This document shows, in pieces, positions 38,637 to 48,719 of a stretch of 64,000 bases of DNA. Both the position numbers and the translations under genes were made by a program. Source of the DNA: Effrenium voratum (lineage: Eukaryota > Sar > Dinophyceae > Suessiales > Symbiodiniaceae). The notes under the pieces were generated by a model. That model did no database searches and was not told where the DNA came from. It saw only the letters and a program-made list of their open reading frames with translations. Numbering within the stretch: position 1 is the first letter of the stretch; the number at the start of each line of letters is the position of its first letter. The stretch covers positions 622,001 to 686,000 of the forward strand of contig CAUJNA010002768.1 of assembly GCA_963377175.1 (NCBI GenBank), given 5' to 3'.

Positions 38637-41600
38637 CTTCGATCAGGCGGTCACGTGCATCCAGACCGATTGCATCGACAGACATCTCAATCCCCTCCAG
38701 AGTCTCGTTGGCAGCCTTGTACTTCTGTTGTATTGGGAATGTCAGAGGTGATTTAAGAATCATCCTCTCTGTTTGATGCGGCATTCTCAATCGAGGTGGA
38801 ACCTTTGCCTTCTTGATGTTCAACTCTGCACCCGCAAACGCAGTGAGGGCCCAAGCCCGATACTTGTTCGCCCAATGCATTCCGGTGCTCAACACATATC
38901 CAGCAAATATACCAGTTTCCCCTCTTGGCTCGAATTTCTCCCTCTTCCCCCCTCGTGCTTCACTCGGCTTGAAGTCTACTAGCGCACCAAAAGGTATCTT
39001 CTCGCCTTTGAACTCCTCGCCGTGCAGCCTCATCCAAGCGCTCGACCCATTTACTTCTTCAATGTTCATAAGATGGCACAGCGTGGTGATGGCCTGCACC
39101 CAGTAGCACGTGGGTAGACCGGCATGTACAAGACAAGCCGAAGTCTGGTCAATGATGAATTGGTTTGTTCTTTCTGCAAGGGAATTATATAGTCGTCCAG
39201 GCAGCGACAGGTCGTGGTTCAGCTTCAGCTCCACGCACGCATTGATCAGTTCCGGGCCATCATCCGAGTATACCTGCTTGATCTTCCTCCTCCCGCAGAA
39301 GTGCTTGATGGCCCTGACGACGGAGTCAGTGTCTCTTCTCGCAGTTGGATAAGCCATGATAATTCCGGTATATATGTCCCGAATAATGAGCGCATACCTG
39401 CCTTCCACTTCATGATCTCCTGATGCCGTCACAAAGTCGAACGTCACCAGGTCCCCAAACATCTTTACCTCCCTCTTGAAGGCCCCTGTTCGTGATCTGA
39501 AGTGTCTCATCTTTGCCTTGACACATGATTCGCAGAAAGGGTTTCGATACCTGTGTGTAAGCAAATGAGCAATGGAGTTGGCGTCCCTCTTGAGGACACC
39601 CACTTTCCTCTTTATCGATGACCCTTCGTATACATCAACTTCAATTCCGGCATCTGGATCATCCTCATCAACCTCTTCCTCGTTAGCCTCGGCATCACCA
39701 TGTCGACATGGGACTGGCCCAACGTCTACAGGTATCTCCTCAGCTACGGGAGGCGGACGTACCGGACCGGCTCCTCCGGGTGGTCCGAAGTCAAACGCAC
39801 CATCATGGCGCTCGCCCTCGACCTCTGCGGATTCACCGACAGCGGCGGGTGTGACCTCGTTGTCATCGTCGCCATCCTGATCTGCCGCATCGTTCGTTAC
39901 CATTGCCAATACTTCCGAAAAGTGCTCCTTGAGGTCGTCTACCGTAGGGCGATGCCTGTTACTCCGAAGTTTACCATCACTCACGAGGTATGGGATGTCG
40001 TCCTTGACTTGTAAGTGCACGAATCCCTGCTTTGGTGTAACCATGAAAGGTAGTTTACCAGGCATCCAGTGAAATGCATAACCCATTTTCATGCATCTCC
40101 TCCCTATCGACAACACCGTGGGTGTCTCGTCCAACACGTGCGGCTCGACAGTCTCGTCCAACTCGTCCACGACTATCTTGGCCACGTCGGACGTGGAAGT
40201 GGAACCATTTGCGGTCTGGAACACGATCTCATCATCATCCTTCACAATCTCGACACCCAGACTCTTTGCCTTGGCTCTTCCAATGAGATCATGACCACAT
40301 CCAGTATCCATCAACCACTTCACCCGTTTGCTGATGCACGTTGACATTGCGAACACATTCTTCGGCAAACCATGCTGTTTCTTCCAGTCGACGGCCGACT
40401 CTTTGATCTCGTCCTTGTTCCGATCATATTCGAACATTATGCTGCTCTCCTTGGTTACTGGGAAGTAGTGTTTCTTGTATACATCGTCTACCACCTCTCT
40501 CAGTATTCTCGCTCTTATCAATGATCGTTGAACTTGATAGGCTGATAATTCTCGATGATCATTGCTCTTGAACTTCTTCTCGTCGACGTGCACGTACTGA
40601 TAAGGCTCATTCTCATTGTCCTCATAGCCGTGCCACTCCCCCTTTCGTTCCCATTGCCTTCTCTCGTCTTCGAGATAGATGATCTCCCCATTCTCGTCGA
40701 CATCGAGTACTTCCTTGAACCATACCATTTTCTCGGGGATCTCGGACTCGCCAGACCATCTTGATGATTCGCTCATTGCGTCGTCATCATGTTCGTGGCA
40801 GACAGTCTCGGCTTCATCCGGTTCGACCTGGTCAACGTCCTTCTTGAAGCTGACCTTTCCCGCAGGAGCCGATTGCTTCAGGACTATCGCAGGCATTGCT
40901 ATGGCCCTTCTTGCAATAGCCGGCGCTGCGGCCTTGGCGGCAGCCTTCGACTTGGCCTGTGCCTTGTCGCTTGACGTTGCCGGAGCTGAATTGTTCTTGA
41001 TGAGCTCGTGCCTATACTTGCAAGCACTCCCTCTATCGCACTTCCCTTTCTGAAACGCGAAGCATGCTCCATCTTCCCTCTTTGGTGACGGTGATCTGGA
41101 TTTGGACTTACCTTTTCCTTTCCCCTTGGACATGTTCTCCAGCTTATGTTCCGTCTTCTTGCTGTGGGAAAATGTGCATTCATTCCCTTTTACGCATCCC
41201 TTCGCTGACTTGAAGTGATACCAACATGGGTTGTCTTTACCTCCGCCCGGACTCTTGCCTCGGTCGCTGGCATTGTCGGACTTGCCGTTCTTGCCAGCGT
41301 GACCCTTTGCCTTGGCCTTTGGGAGTACAGGAGCAGCATCAGGTCCACTGGGTTTCCCCTTCCTGCCTTTGCCACCCTGGTTCTCCTCCTGTTTGCCAGT
41401 GGCCGGGGCTGCATCTCTGCCGCCCGACTTCATCATCGACTTGACCGATTTCTCCTTCATGTCGAGCATCAGGTCCTCCCGATCCGCCTTGATCTGATGG
41501 TCGATCAATGCCAACAAGAATTCGTACGTCTTCTGAGGATGCTTGTCCGGCAATCTATGGTAGGCGTTGAGGCCGAACTCCATCTTCTTGCTCCCTTTGA

Positions 41601-44031
41601 TCTTCCTGTAGAGAATATCTCTGAGAGCCAACTTGCTGGGTCTGTCTTCGCTCCTCATCTTTAGCAACAAATCATACCATTTGTTCCTGAATATGACCAA
41701 ATTCTTGTCTCCAGGAAAATCAAGGTTGAATAGGTGCTCGATGTGGTAGACAAGATCCGTTCGATCAGATGTCCTGAATGATTGCATAACCAATGCCACC
41801 AACTCTCGTCCCTTCACGATCACCCCTTGTTGATGTCGTAGTTCCGAATGTCGTGTAGCGTCGAGGTACACGTCTTTGGCTTCGTCAGGTGCTTGTTTCA
41901 ACATGTTCTGCATGCCCATGGCCATTTTGATATCTATTGTAGCGAATCTGTCGCCGCCGGAGTCACTCAGCAGATTCAGGTCTGGGTTTAACCCAAGAGC
42001 CTGTTCCAACCATTTCGTCCATGTGTCTGTATCTGGATCTGCGCATGCGCTCAGAACATTCATCAGCAGTTGCATCTTCCAGTTATTGAGTTGATGGATC
42101 TTTGGCCAAGCAGGAATAGATACCCTCTCGGCTTCTTTCCTCGAAATTCTCGGTCTTTCGTTCTTGATTTCTCGATCATCCCTCGATCTTCTGCGTCTTC
42201 TCCGTGTCCGATTGTCTTCTTCTTCCTCTTCTTCTTCCTCGTCTTCTTCGTCCTCTTCATCGTCGTCCTCGTCCTCATCATCTGGTGGATCATCCGGAGG
42301 TCCTCCTCCGCCACCTGTGAGGCTCAACTGACGTCGACCTGCCCCTTGTCCATTTCCATTGGGCGAGAATCCACCGTAATCCAATGGGGGTGTAGTACCA
42401 TTGTTTCCCCCTCCATCACCACCACCACCAGTTGTAGTAGCGGATTGTGGGACATGCCCAACAACCCCTTGCATCTGGGATAGGTGTACATCGATCATTG
42501 GATCACCATAAGACGGAAAGAGAATCGAACCTGGCATTAGTGACGAATTTGGGATTTGATTCGATGACGATGACGGGAATAACCCAGTCCCCCTCTTGTC
42601 TACCCTAGTCGAATTAGCTCGGGGTCCCCCTTCAGCGCGTTTCACTACTGCTCGTTCACGATGTCCATCTTTACTGCTAGAGGCTTCCTGTGTCTCCAGC
42701 TTCTTGAGTGCTCGTAGTTCCTCATTGTCAGCATCGAGTTGACGAACAAAACTCTCTTCTTGTTTGAGCGTCGCCTCCCGATCCTTCAGTTGTCCCTGAA
42801 GTTCACGCATCTCCTCGAGGTACTCATCATACACTCCTTTAGCTGTCAATCTCCAGTATTCGGCCTCCTTCGACTTCTCGTCCATCGTGCACCGCTCTTC
42901 TTGTTTTGCTTCTCTGACCTGTGCTAATTCCAAGATCGCATCCTGACGATGACCACCCTCGATAGCAATCATTTGGTCCTTCTTCGACACGTCGGATTCA
43001 TACTGTCTGACGATCTCTTCCTTCTCACGAAGTAAGCACTCTGCTCTCTTCGATTCTTGTTCCGCGAAGGTTGTAACGTCGTTCAGTCTCGCCATCAGTT
43101 GCTCCCTGGAGTCCTCCATAGAGTACGTCTCGGGGCGTTTGACGAGTGCTTGCTCCAACTGTGATTTTAGACTTTGGACCATCTCTTCCTCGTTGAACTT
43201 CTCGATAGATGTAGACGATTCAATACCTCTGATCTGTTGCTGATAAACTGATATTTGTTGCGAAGCTTCACGGTGTATCTGATTTGCATGTATAGCTGAC
43301 TCCTGCGCGGCCGTCTTCTCGCTTGCCATGTAGGATTTCATCACTGCAATCTCCCGCTTCTGCTCCATAATAGTTCCTTCAGCTTGTCTCATCTGTTGTA
43401 TTATAACATTCGACTCCATGTCTTTCTTTTCCCCGTACTGATATGCGTTCATTTCCACCTTGCGCATCTGTTGGGCTTCCTCCTCAAACTTGCGCCATGC
43501 CTCAGCCATGTGGTGTTGGTGGTGACTCACAAGATGTCCCGACTGCTTGCTGGCAATCTCGCATCGTCTCTCCAGCTCCTGGATCCGGATGGTGCTTCCA
43601 TAGTCTTCTTGATGAAGATTCGCCATCGCTGCCGACATTTCATCAAGTGTCTTTTGATATTCCCCGATCTCCATCTCCATCTTGTTCTTTTCTTTGATCG
43701 CGGCGCGAAACTCCGCACTGGTGGGTGATTTAGACCTCCCACCTTTTGATGTTGATCTCACGCCCTTCTGCGACGTCCGTGGTGTCGCAGGCGAAGATGA
43801 TGATCTTCTCGGCGGGGATTCTCTTTGCTTCGACTCCTGACGAACATCGATCTGCTTCCATGACCTTGTAGGAGTGGATATGTCGCTGAATAGTGCGGAT
43901 CCTCCGCTCCCAGGTTCATCCTGTGAATCCGCGATCATATCCATCACAGCAGGAAGAGCCATCAATCCATTGGATCCCTCTGAGCTGCTGTTCCCAAAAG
44001 TTGCAGTACTTGGGCTCGCTGAAGATGCCAT
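38509..44031 (-). CDS. Copia-type Gag-protease-integrase
   Basis: The ATG at 44031 gives 1840 residues. About 90-450 are coiled coil; then come an acidic stretch (DDEDEDDDEEDEEDEEEEEE, about 575) and an Arg-rich run. A capsid-like helical region follows. Two CCCH fingers occupy about 935-956 (C-x9-C-x5-C-x3-H) and 989-1009 (C-x7-C-x5-C-x3-H), in place of the usual CCHC knuckle. Protease has KWLMDTGCGHDLIG, with the catalytic Asp about 1242. Integrase shows the HHCC region (H…H, CESC, about 1487-1502), FGDLVTFDFV (Asp about 1530), YSDDGPELIN (about 1590) and SLAERTNQF (Glu about 1620). The D-to-E gap is 28-29 residues, shorter than the usual 35. No internal stop. Confidence 0.92.
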   Translation of the reverse strand: MASSASPSTATFGNSSSEGSNGLMALPAVMDMIADSQDEPGSGGSALFSDISTPTRSWKQIDVRQESKQRESPPRRSSSSPATPRTSQKGVRSTSKGGRSKSPTSAEFRAAIKEKNKMEMEIGEYQKTLDEMSAAMANLHQEDYGSTIRIQELERRCEIASKQSGHLVSHHQHHMAEAWRKFEEEAQQMRKVEMNAYQYGEKKDMESNVIIQQMRQAEGTIMEQKREIAVMKSYMASEKTAAQESAIHANQIHREASQQISVYQQQIRGIESSTSIEKFNEEEMVQSLKSQLEQALVKRPETYSMEDSREQLMARLNDVTTFAEQESKRAECLLREKEEIVRQYESDVSKKDQMIAIEGGHRQDAILELAQVREAKQEERCTMDEKSKEAEYWRLTAKGVYDEYLEEMRELQGQLKDREATLKQEESFVRQLDADNEELRALKKLETQEASSSKDGHRERAVVKRAEGGPRANSTRVDKRGTGLFPSSSSNQIPNSSLMPGSILFPSYGDPMIDVHLSQMQGVVGHVPQSATTTGGGGDGGGNNGTTPPLDYGGFSPNGNGQGAGRRQLSLTGGGGGPPDDPPDDEDEDDDEEDEEDEEEEEEEEDNRTRRRRRRSRDDREIKNERPRISRKEAERVSIPAWPKIHQLNNWKMQLLMNVLSACADPDTDTWTKWLEQALGLNPDLNLLSDSGGDRFATIDIKMAMGMQNMLKQAPDEAKDVYLDATRHSELRHQQGVIVKGRELVALVMQSFRTSDRTDLVYHIEHLFNLDFPGDKNLVIFRNKWYDLLLKMRSEDRPSKLALRDILYRKIKGSKKMEFGLNAYHRLPDKHPQKTYEFLLALIDHQIKADREDLMLDMKEKSVKSMMKSGGRDAAPATGKQEENQGGKGRKGKPSGPDAAPVLPKAKAKGHAGKNGKSDNASDRGKSPGGGKDNPCWYHFKSAKGCVKGNECTFSHSKKTEHKLENMSKGKGKGKSKSRSPSPKREDGACFAFQKGKCDRGSACKYRHELIKNNSAPATSSDKAQAKSKAAAKAAAPAIARRAIAMPAIVLKQSAPAGKVSFKKDVDQVEPDEAETVCHEHDDDAMSESSRWSGESEIPEKMVWFKEVLDVDENGEIIYLEDERRQWERKGEWHGYEDNENEPYQYVHVDEKKFKSNDHRELSAYQVQRSLIRARILREVVDDVYKKHYFPVTKESSIMFEYDRNKDEIKESAVDWKKQHGLPKNVFAMSTCISKRVKWLMDTGCGHDLIGRAKAKSLGVEIVKDDDEIVFQTANGSTSTSDVAKIVVDELDETVEPHVLDETPTVLSIGRRCMKMGYAFHWMPGKLPFMVTPKQGFVHLQVKDDIPYLVSDGKLRSNRHRPTVDDLKEHFSEVLAMVTNDAADQDGDDDNEVTPAAVGESAEVEGERHDGAFDFGPPGGAGPVRPPPVAEEIPVDVGPVPCRHGDAEANEEEVDEDDPDAGIEVDVYEGSSIKRKVGVLKRDANSIAHLLTHRYRNPFCESCVKAKMRHFRSRTGAFKREVKMFGDLVTFDFVTASGDHEVEGRYALIIRDIYTGIIMAYPTARRDTDSVVRAIKHFCGRRKIKQVYSDDGPELINACVELKLNHDLSLPGRLYNSLAERTNQFIIDQTSACLVHAGLPTCYWVQAITTLCHLMNIEEVNGSSAWMRLHGEEFKGEKIPFGALVDFKPSEARGGKREKFEPRGETGIFAGYVLSTGMHWANKYRAWALTAFAGAELNIKKAKVPPRLRMPHQTERMILKSPLTFPIQQKYKAANETLEGIEMSVDAIGLDARDRLIEDEDYEPELLQSDEKRLLDDEVDQIAGLLLDDGPEVLVGDRGD

Positions 44032-44115
44032 TGTACCGTGTAGGTTATTGTTCCTTTATTGTCCCTGTACCCGCAATAAACCAGCTGTCTCCCAGTCCAG
44101 TGTAGAGCTTGTCGA

Positions 44116-44129
44116 TACGGCTGATAACC
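44116..44129 (-). other. Putative primer-binding site of copia-type element
   Basis: On the minus strand GGTTATCAGCCGTA follows CA at 44130-44131 and precedes the gag ATG by about 85 bp. It is identical to 5500-5513 in the left retroelement. A CGTCCC/GGGACG inverted repeat sits about 20 bp upstream, matching the arrangement at 5.47 kb. Confidence 0.5.
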
Positions 44130-44380
44130 TGTCAAGAGACGGCAAGGTGACGTCCCGTGGGACGCTGTTCACCGAACCCTCCAGCTGTAATACCAACCAC
44201 GTAGAAAGGTGTATACGGTCAAACCGTTATAGCCGAACCCGTGCAAATGTTGTAAGGGAGAAGGAATAATAGTTACAACAGTGGTCCTGACAAATGCAGC
44301 GCAAGCGAAGTGTTTTCCGCTCTCAATTGCCGATCACGTATGAACGCAGCTACACATAAGATCTTGAACCTCACTTGTGT

Positions 44381-44395
44381 CTTGAGCCAAATGGC
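44381..44395 (-). other. Spliced-leader relict ahead of copia-type element
   Basis: On the minus strand GCCATTTGGCTCAAG matches the last 16 bases of DinoSL (GCCATTTTGGCTCAAG) with one T missing. It lies 251 bp before the primer-site-like sequence and in the same orientation as gag. A relict leader is expected where a trans-spliced mRNA has been reverse transcribed and reinserted. Confidence 0.7.
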
Positions 44396-44470
44396 AATCA
44401 ATGGAACCTGGTCAACACAAACACAGACCTCAGAACTGCTTCCCAATTTAGGCACGGGGCCAGGAGGGTT

Positions 44471-44698
44471 TTAACACTGAGCTTTAGAAAGAGTGTATCT
44501 CTCATATGGCAGCTTAGGTTTGAGCACCACTGGCTTAGCTGCTGCTTTTTGTTCAGGGCTGCCAAAGAACTTGCTCAAGCCAAATTGAGCTTGCTTAGGC
44601 TTGGGTGGTGTTGCCTCAGCTCCTTCTTCTGCTGGGACCAGCTGGTTGTGCTCAGGAGGAGGCCTCACCCTCAACTGCTTAACCTGGACATGTTTCCC
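44471..44698 (-). CDS. Possible exon fragment
   Basis: Open frame of about 75 codons after an AAG that could be a 3' splice site, encoding a Pro/Lys/Ala-rich peptide (QAQFGLSKFFGSPEQKAAAK) with ordinary codon use. It borders the 262-bp satellite. No family recognised and no partner exon found. Confidence 0.3.
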   Translation of the reverse strand, partial: GKHVQVKQLRVRPPPEHNQLVPAEEGAEATPPKPKQAQFGLSKFFGSPEQKAAAKPVVLKPKLPYERYTLSKAQC

Positions 44699-44710
44699 TT
44701 AGACCCCCTT

Positions 44711-46345
44711 TAGTTTGACTGTTTTGGGGTCCTCTTTAATGTTCACCTGGGTTTGGGGGTTGCTGAAAACTGAAAACTCAAACCCTTAGCCTTTTAGTTT
44801 TAAAGGGGGGGGCTCATCCCAAGCTTTCCCCAGCTCAAAGATTAAAGGCCTGAGATTTAGGAACTCCATTTTGCAAGTTGTTCCCAAACCATCAAATTTA
44901 AGATAACTTCTTTACAAAAAAGTGAGGGCAATCAATCCCACAAAGGGGTGTGCCCACAGGATGCCCTGATCCTCTTTAGTGTGACTGTTTTGGGGTCCTC
45001 TTTAATGTTCACCTGGGTTTGGGGGTTGCTGGAAACTGAAAATCAAGCCCTTAGCCTTCTAGTTTTAAAGGGGGGCTCATCCCAAGCTTTCCCCAGCTCA
45101 AAGATTAAAGGCCTGAGATTTAAGAAATCCATTTTGCAAGTTGTTCCCAAACCATCAAATTTAAGATAACTTCTTTGCAAAAAAGTGAGGGCAATCAATC
45201 CCACAAAGGGGTGTGCCCGCAGGATGCCCTGATCCTCTTTAGTGTGACTGTTTCGGGGTCCTCTTTAATGTTCACCTGGGTTTGGGGGTTGCTGGAAACT
45301 GAAAATCAAGCCCTTAGCCTTCTAGTTTTAAAGGGGGGGCTCATCCCAAGCTTTCCCCAGCTCAAAGATTAAAGGCCTGAGATTTAAGAAATCCATTTTG
45401 CAAGTTGTTCCCAAACCATCAAATTTAAGATAACTTCTTTACAAAAAAGTGAGGGCAATCAATCCCACAAAGGGGTGTGCCCACAGGATGCCCTGATCCT
45501 CTTTAGTGTGACTGTTTTGGGGTCCTCTTTAATGTTCACCTGGGTTTGGGGGTTGCTGGAAATCCTCTTTAGTGTGACTGAAAAAGCTCCCCTTAGCCTT
45601 CTAGTTTTAAAGGGGGGGCTCATCCCAAGCTTTCCCCAGCTCAAAGATTAAAGGCCTGAGATTTAGGGAATCCATTTTGCAAGTTGTTCCCAAACCATCA
45701 AATTTAAGATAACTTCTTTACAAAAAAGTGAGGGCAATCAATCCCACAAAGGGGTGTGCCCACAGATGCCCTGATCCTCTTTAGTGTGACTGTTTTGGGG
45801 TCCTCTTTAATGTTGGGTTTGGGGGTTGCTGAAAACTGAAAATCAAGCCCTTAGCCTTCTAGTTTTAAAGGGGGGGCTCATCCCAAGCTTTCCCCAGCTC
45901 AAAGGTTAAAGGCCTGAGATTTAGGAAATCCATTTTGCAAGTTGTTCCCAAACCATCAAATTTAAGATAACTTCTTTACAAAAAAGTGAGGGCAATCAAT
46001 CCCACAAAGGGGTGTGCCCACAGGATGTGACCTCTTTAGTGTGACTGTCCTCTTTAATGTTCACCTGGGTTTGGGGGTTGCTGAAAACTGAAAACTCAAG
46101 CCCTTAGCCTTCTAGTTTTAAAGGGGGGGCTCATCCCAAGCTTTCCCCAGCTCAAAGATTAAAGGCCTGAGATTTAGGGAATCCATTTTGCAAGTTGTTC
46201 CCAAACCATCAAATTTAAGATAACTTCTTTACAAAAAAGTGAGGGCAATCAATCCCACAAAGGGGTGTGCCCACAGGATGCCCTGATCCTCTTTAGTGTG
46301 ACTGTTTTGGGGTCCTCTTTAATGTTCACCTGGTTTTGGTGGGGT
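44711..46345. repeat. 262-bp tandem repeat, about six units
   Basis: The start TTTAGTGTGACTGTTTTGGG recurs at 44711, 44976, 45238, 45502, 45779, about 46034 and 46292 (255-277 bp spacing). Units are over 90% alike, with small deletions in units 5 and 6. No gene supported. Confidence 0.95.
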
Positions 46346-48040
46346 TCCTGAAATTCCCAAATAAAAGCCTTAGCCTTTTACTTTTAAGTGGTGGCTCACC
46401 CTAAGCTCTTCCAAACTCAGCTCTTTTCTGCTGCAAAAAGCATGTCCTGGCTGAGGGCATGCCCTCAGTGAGATCTCAGGCCTGTTGCTGATATTTCAGA
46501 TTCCTCTGCCTCAGGCCTTCCACCTTAGATGCCCATGCAGTGCTAAGCCAGTGAGGCCTCAAGCTAAGGGGCCTCCTTCTTGGTCAGCCACTCATCGAGC
46601 TTGTTGGGCTCCTCTGGAATGAAGAGAATCTGCTTGGCATCCATGCTCAGGGCTTCAACCTTAGGTCAATGTGCAAAGGCCAAGCCTAACCAATGTGCAA
46701 AGGATCTTAACACATGCCACTGAGAAGCTTTCTTGGAAAGAGACTCAAGCCTTGTGATCTGAGCCTGTGCCAGATGCCCTGCAATGCTCAGCTTATGAAG
46801 CTGAGAGATCCTTTGTTCCAAAGTGTGGTCCTTAGATCAAACCCATTGTTCAAACTTCATAGTTACCTGCTGAGGCAATGCTAAGAATATTTAAGCCAAG
46901 ACTCAGAGAACATCAGGTGTTTGAGCTCAGGCCTCGCTGTGTTGGTCAGGATTCTGAGGTGCTCCTGCATGAAGTCCCCATCATCTATGCCATCCAAGGC
47001 CTCAGGAAAAGAAAGCTTAATCCAAGTACTTTCAAGCCCTTTGTTTTACTTAGTTGCTGCTTAGATGCATTTAGCAACCGTTCATAGAATTGGTTGCTTT
47101 GGACACTCAGGATGCTGGCCATCACCACGACATCCCACTCAGCCTCAAACTCCTGAGATCAACATAACTCAGCACAACCCCTCAGAGTGCAAACCCTAAG
47201 GTTTAGCCCAAGAGTCTGGAACACTGAAGTGCCAACCTCTGAGAAGGCTGGCCCTCTGCCTCAGCACCATGTCCTGGAAGATGACTGAGCCTCCCCCCTG
47301 AGCACAACTTAGACTCAATTCAGTCCAACTAAGTGCTCAAAGCCTCAGGTGAGAAGTCCATCAGAGATTGGGACAGGTGCCTGTGGACATCCCACAGGTC
47401 ACCTGCTGGCCTCAGGTCTCAAACAAAACACTTCATGAGCTCAGGAGCTGCTTAGCTTAAGTATGTTGCAGCTGAAGGGCGCCTCTCAATCATGCTCAGC
47501 TTCTCAGAGATGTGGCTGAGTTGATGGGCCTGACAACTCACCCCCCTCAAAAAAACCAAAAACCAAAGTGCTCACCCCAGGCCTGGCGCTCCAGCCACCA
47601 AAGGTGGTCAGCCAAGCCTCTCAGCAGCTTCCTGAGCAAGATGCTCAGGATGAGGGCTGCCAAGATTTGCACCTTAGAAGCAAAAGCCACTCTCAGAAAG
47701 CCACTCCCAGACAAAACCCTCTCAGGAAAAAATCAAGCAGAAACCCTCCTAAGGAAATCCTTCAAACAGAAAAATCCTTCAAATTAAGAACCTCTCAAAA
47801 CAACTTTTCAATACTAAAACCAATCCCAAACCCAGCCATTCCCCCCACCCAAACTAAAAGCCAAGAGGCAAGGGCCGAGTAGCTCAGCCCGATGTCACTG
47901 AACTGGCTCAGCTGGGCTGCCAGCTCAGGTGTGCCAGGGCCTCAGATAAGAAACTGTCACTGAGTGCAAGCTTAGCCATAGGATAATTGCTCAAACAACC
48001 CCACCCTCTCACCTAAGCTCTTTTTTTTCTCACATCAAGC
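46346..48040. other. CTCAG/CTGAG-rich non-coding stretch
   Basis: No convincing reading frame. The words CTCAG, CCTCAGG and CTGAG are strikingly frequent from about 46.4 to 49.6 kb, a composition unlike the rest of the window. Could be intron sequence of the gene whose exon lies at 48.2-48.7 kb. Confidence 0.5.
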
Positions 48041-48199
48041 TTGCTCACACTCTCACTTCCTGAGTGGATTTGCCAAAGAAACATGAACTAATCATATAAT
48101 GAATTAGCCTCCTCTCAACACATGCCTCAGCACTAAAAGTACTTAGGGGGTGCTTAATCCAGAACTCAAGAAGTGAGCTTAAAAAAACAGCATCTTTTG

Positions 48200-48710
48200 T
48201 GCTGAGCCTGAGTTGGGAACTCAGGCAGACTCGGTGCTCAGCCCTCTGCTTTTGCATGAGTGCCACCAGCTGAGCATATTCTTCCTCAGACAAGTTGGGG
48301 GGCTTAGCCTTAGCCTTTGGCAGGGCAGGGGGTGGGGCTTTGCCTTGCTGAGACTGAGCGCTCAATCTGAGAACGCGGGCCTTAGCCTCCACCACCCCAG
48401 GCTCAATGCACTCCTGATGGCACTTGCTGAGCTGAGCCTTTGCTTCACTGAGCTTAGCAATCATGTCCTCAAGCTCATCTACCAGCTCTTCATTCTCAAC
48501 CTCCAGCTGGTAGATCTTCTCAGCTTCATCCCTCAGGAGCCTGGCCCCAAAGCCGTGGCCCCTGAAAAAGCCAAGGGCCACCTCAGTGGTCTGCTCAGCC
48601 TTTGCAATGTGCTCCTCCACACAGCTGAGCTTCTCACTGAGGATGTCAAAGGGCTCAGGCTCCTCCTCAGCCTTCTCCTCCTCAGCCTTGTTGCTCTCAG
48701 GGAACTTGGA
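48200..48710 (-). CDS. Coiled-coil exon
   Basis: Open from a TATAG that resembles a 3' splice site at 48711. It encodes SNKAEEEKAEEEPEPFDILS, then a long heptad helix (KIYQLEVENEELVDELEDMI) and a Lys/Ala/Pro stretch with LSEEEYAQLVALMQKQRAEH. The codon pattern is convincing to about 48200, after which the frame drifts into AT-rich sequence and probably leaves the exon. The product is unrecognised and may be cytoskeletal or a scaffold, judging only from the coiled coil. Confidence 0.5.
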
Positions 48711-48719
48711 GTGCTATAG

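Larger units (their letters stand above)
29070..44395 (-). mobile_element. Copia-type LTR retroelement with extra downstream ORF
   Basis: Order on the minus strand: DinoSL relict, LTR end and primer site, gag with CCCH fingers, protease, integrase, RT, RNase H, an extra cysteine-motif domain, a short tandem repeat, then the ~1,660-codon unknown frame with a Tpt1/KptA-like domain. The gag-PR-IN-RT-RH order is that of Ty1/copia. No 3' LTR copy was found before 29070, so either the unknown frame belongs to the same element and the 3' LTR was lost at the junction, or two elements are joined near 34.1 kb. Confidence 0.8.

Noticed and set aside
44132..44460. Complete LTR pair for the copia-type element
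   Set aside because: The 3' end of a 5' LTR is plausible at 44130, but I found no matching direct repeat at 29-36 kb, so LTR limits are not annotated.
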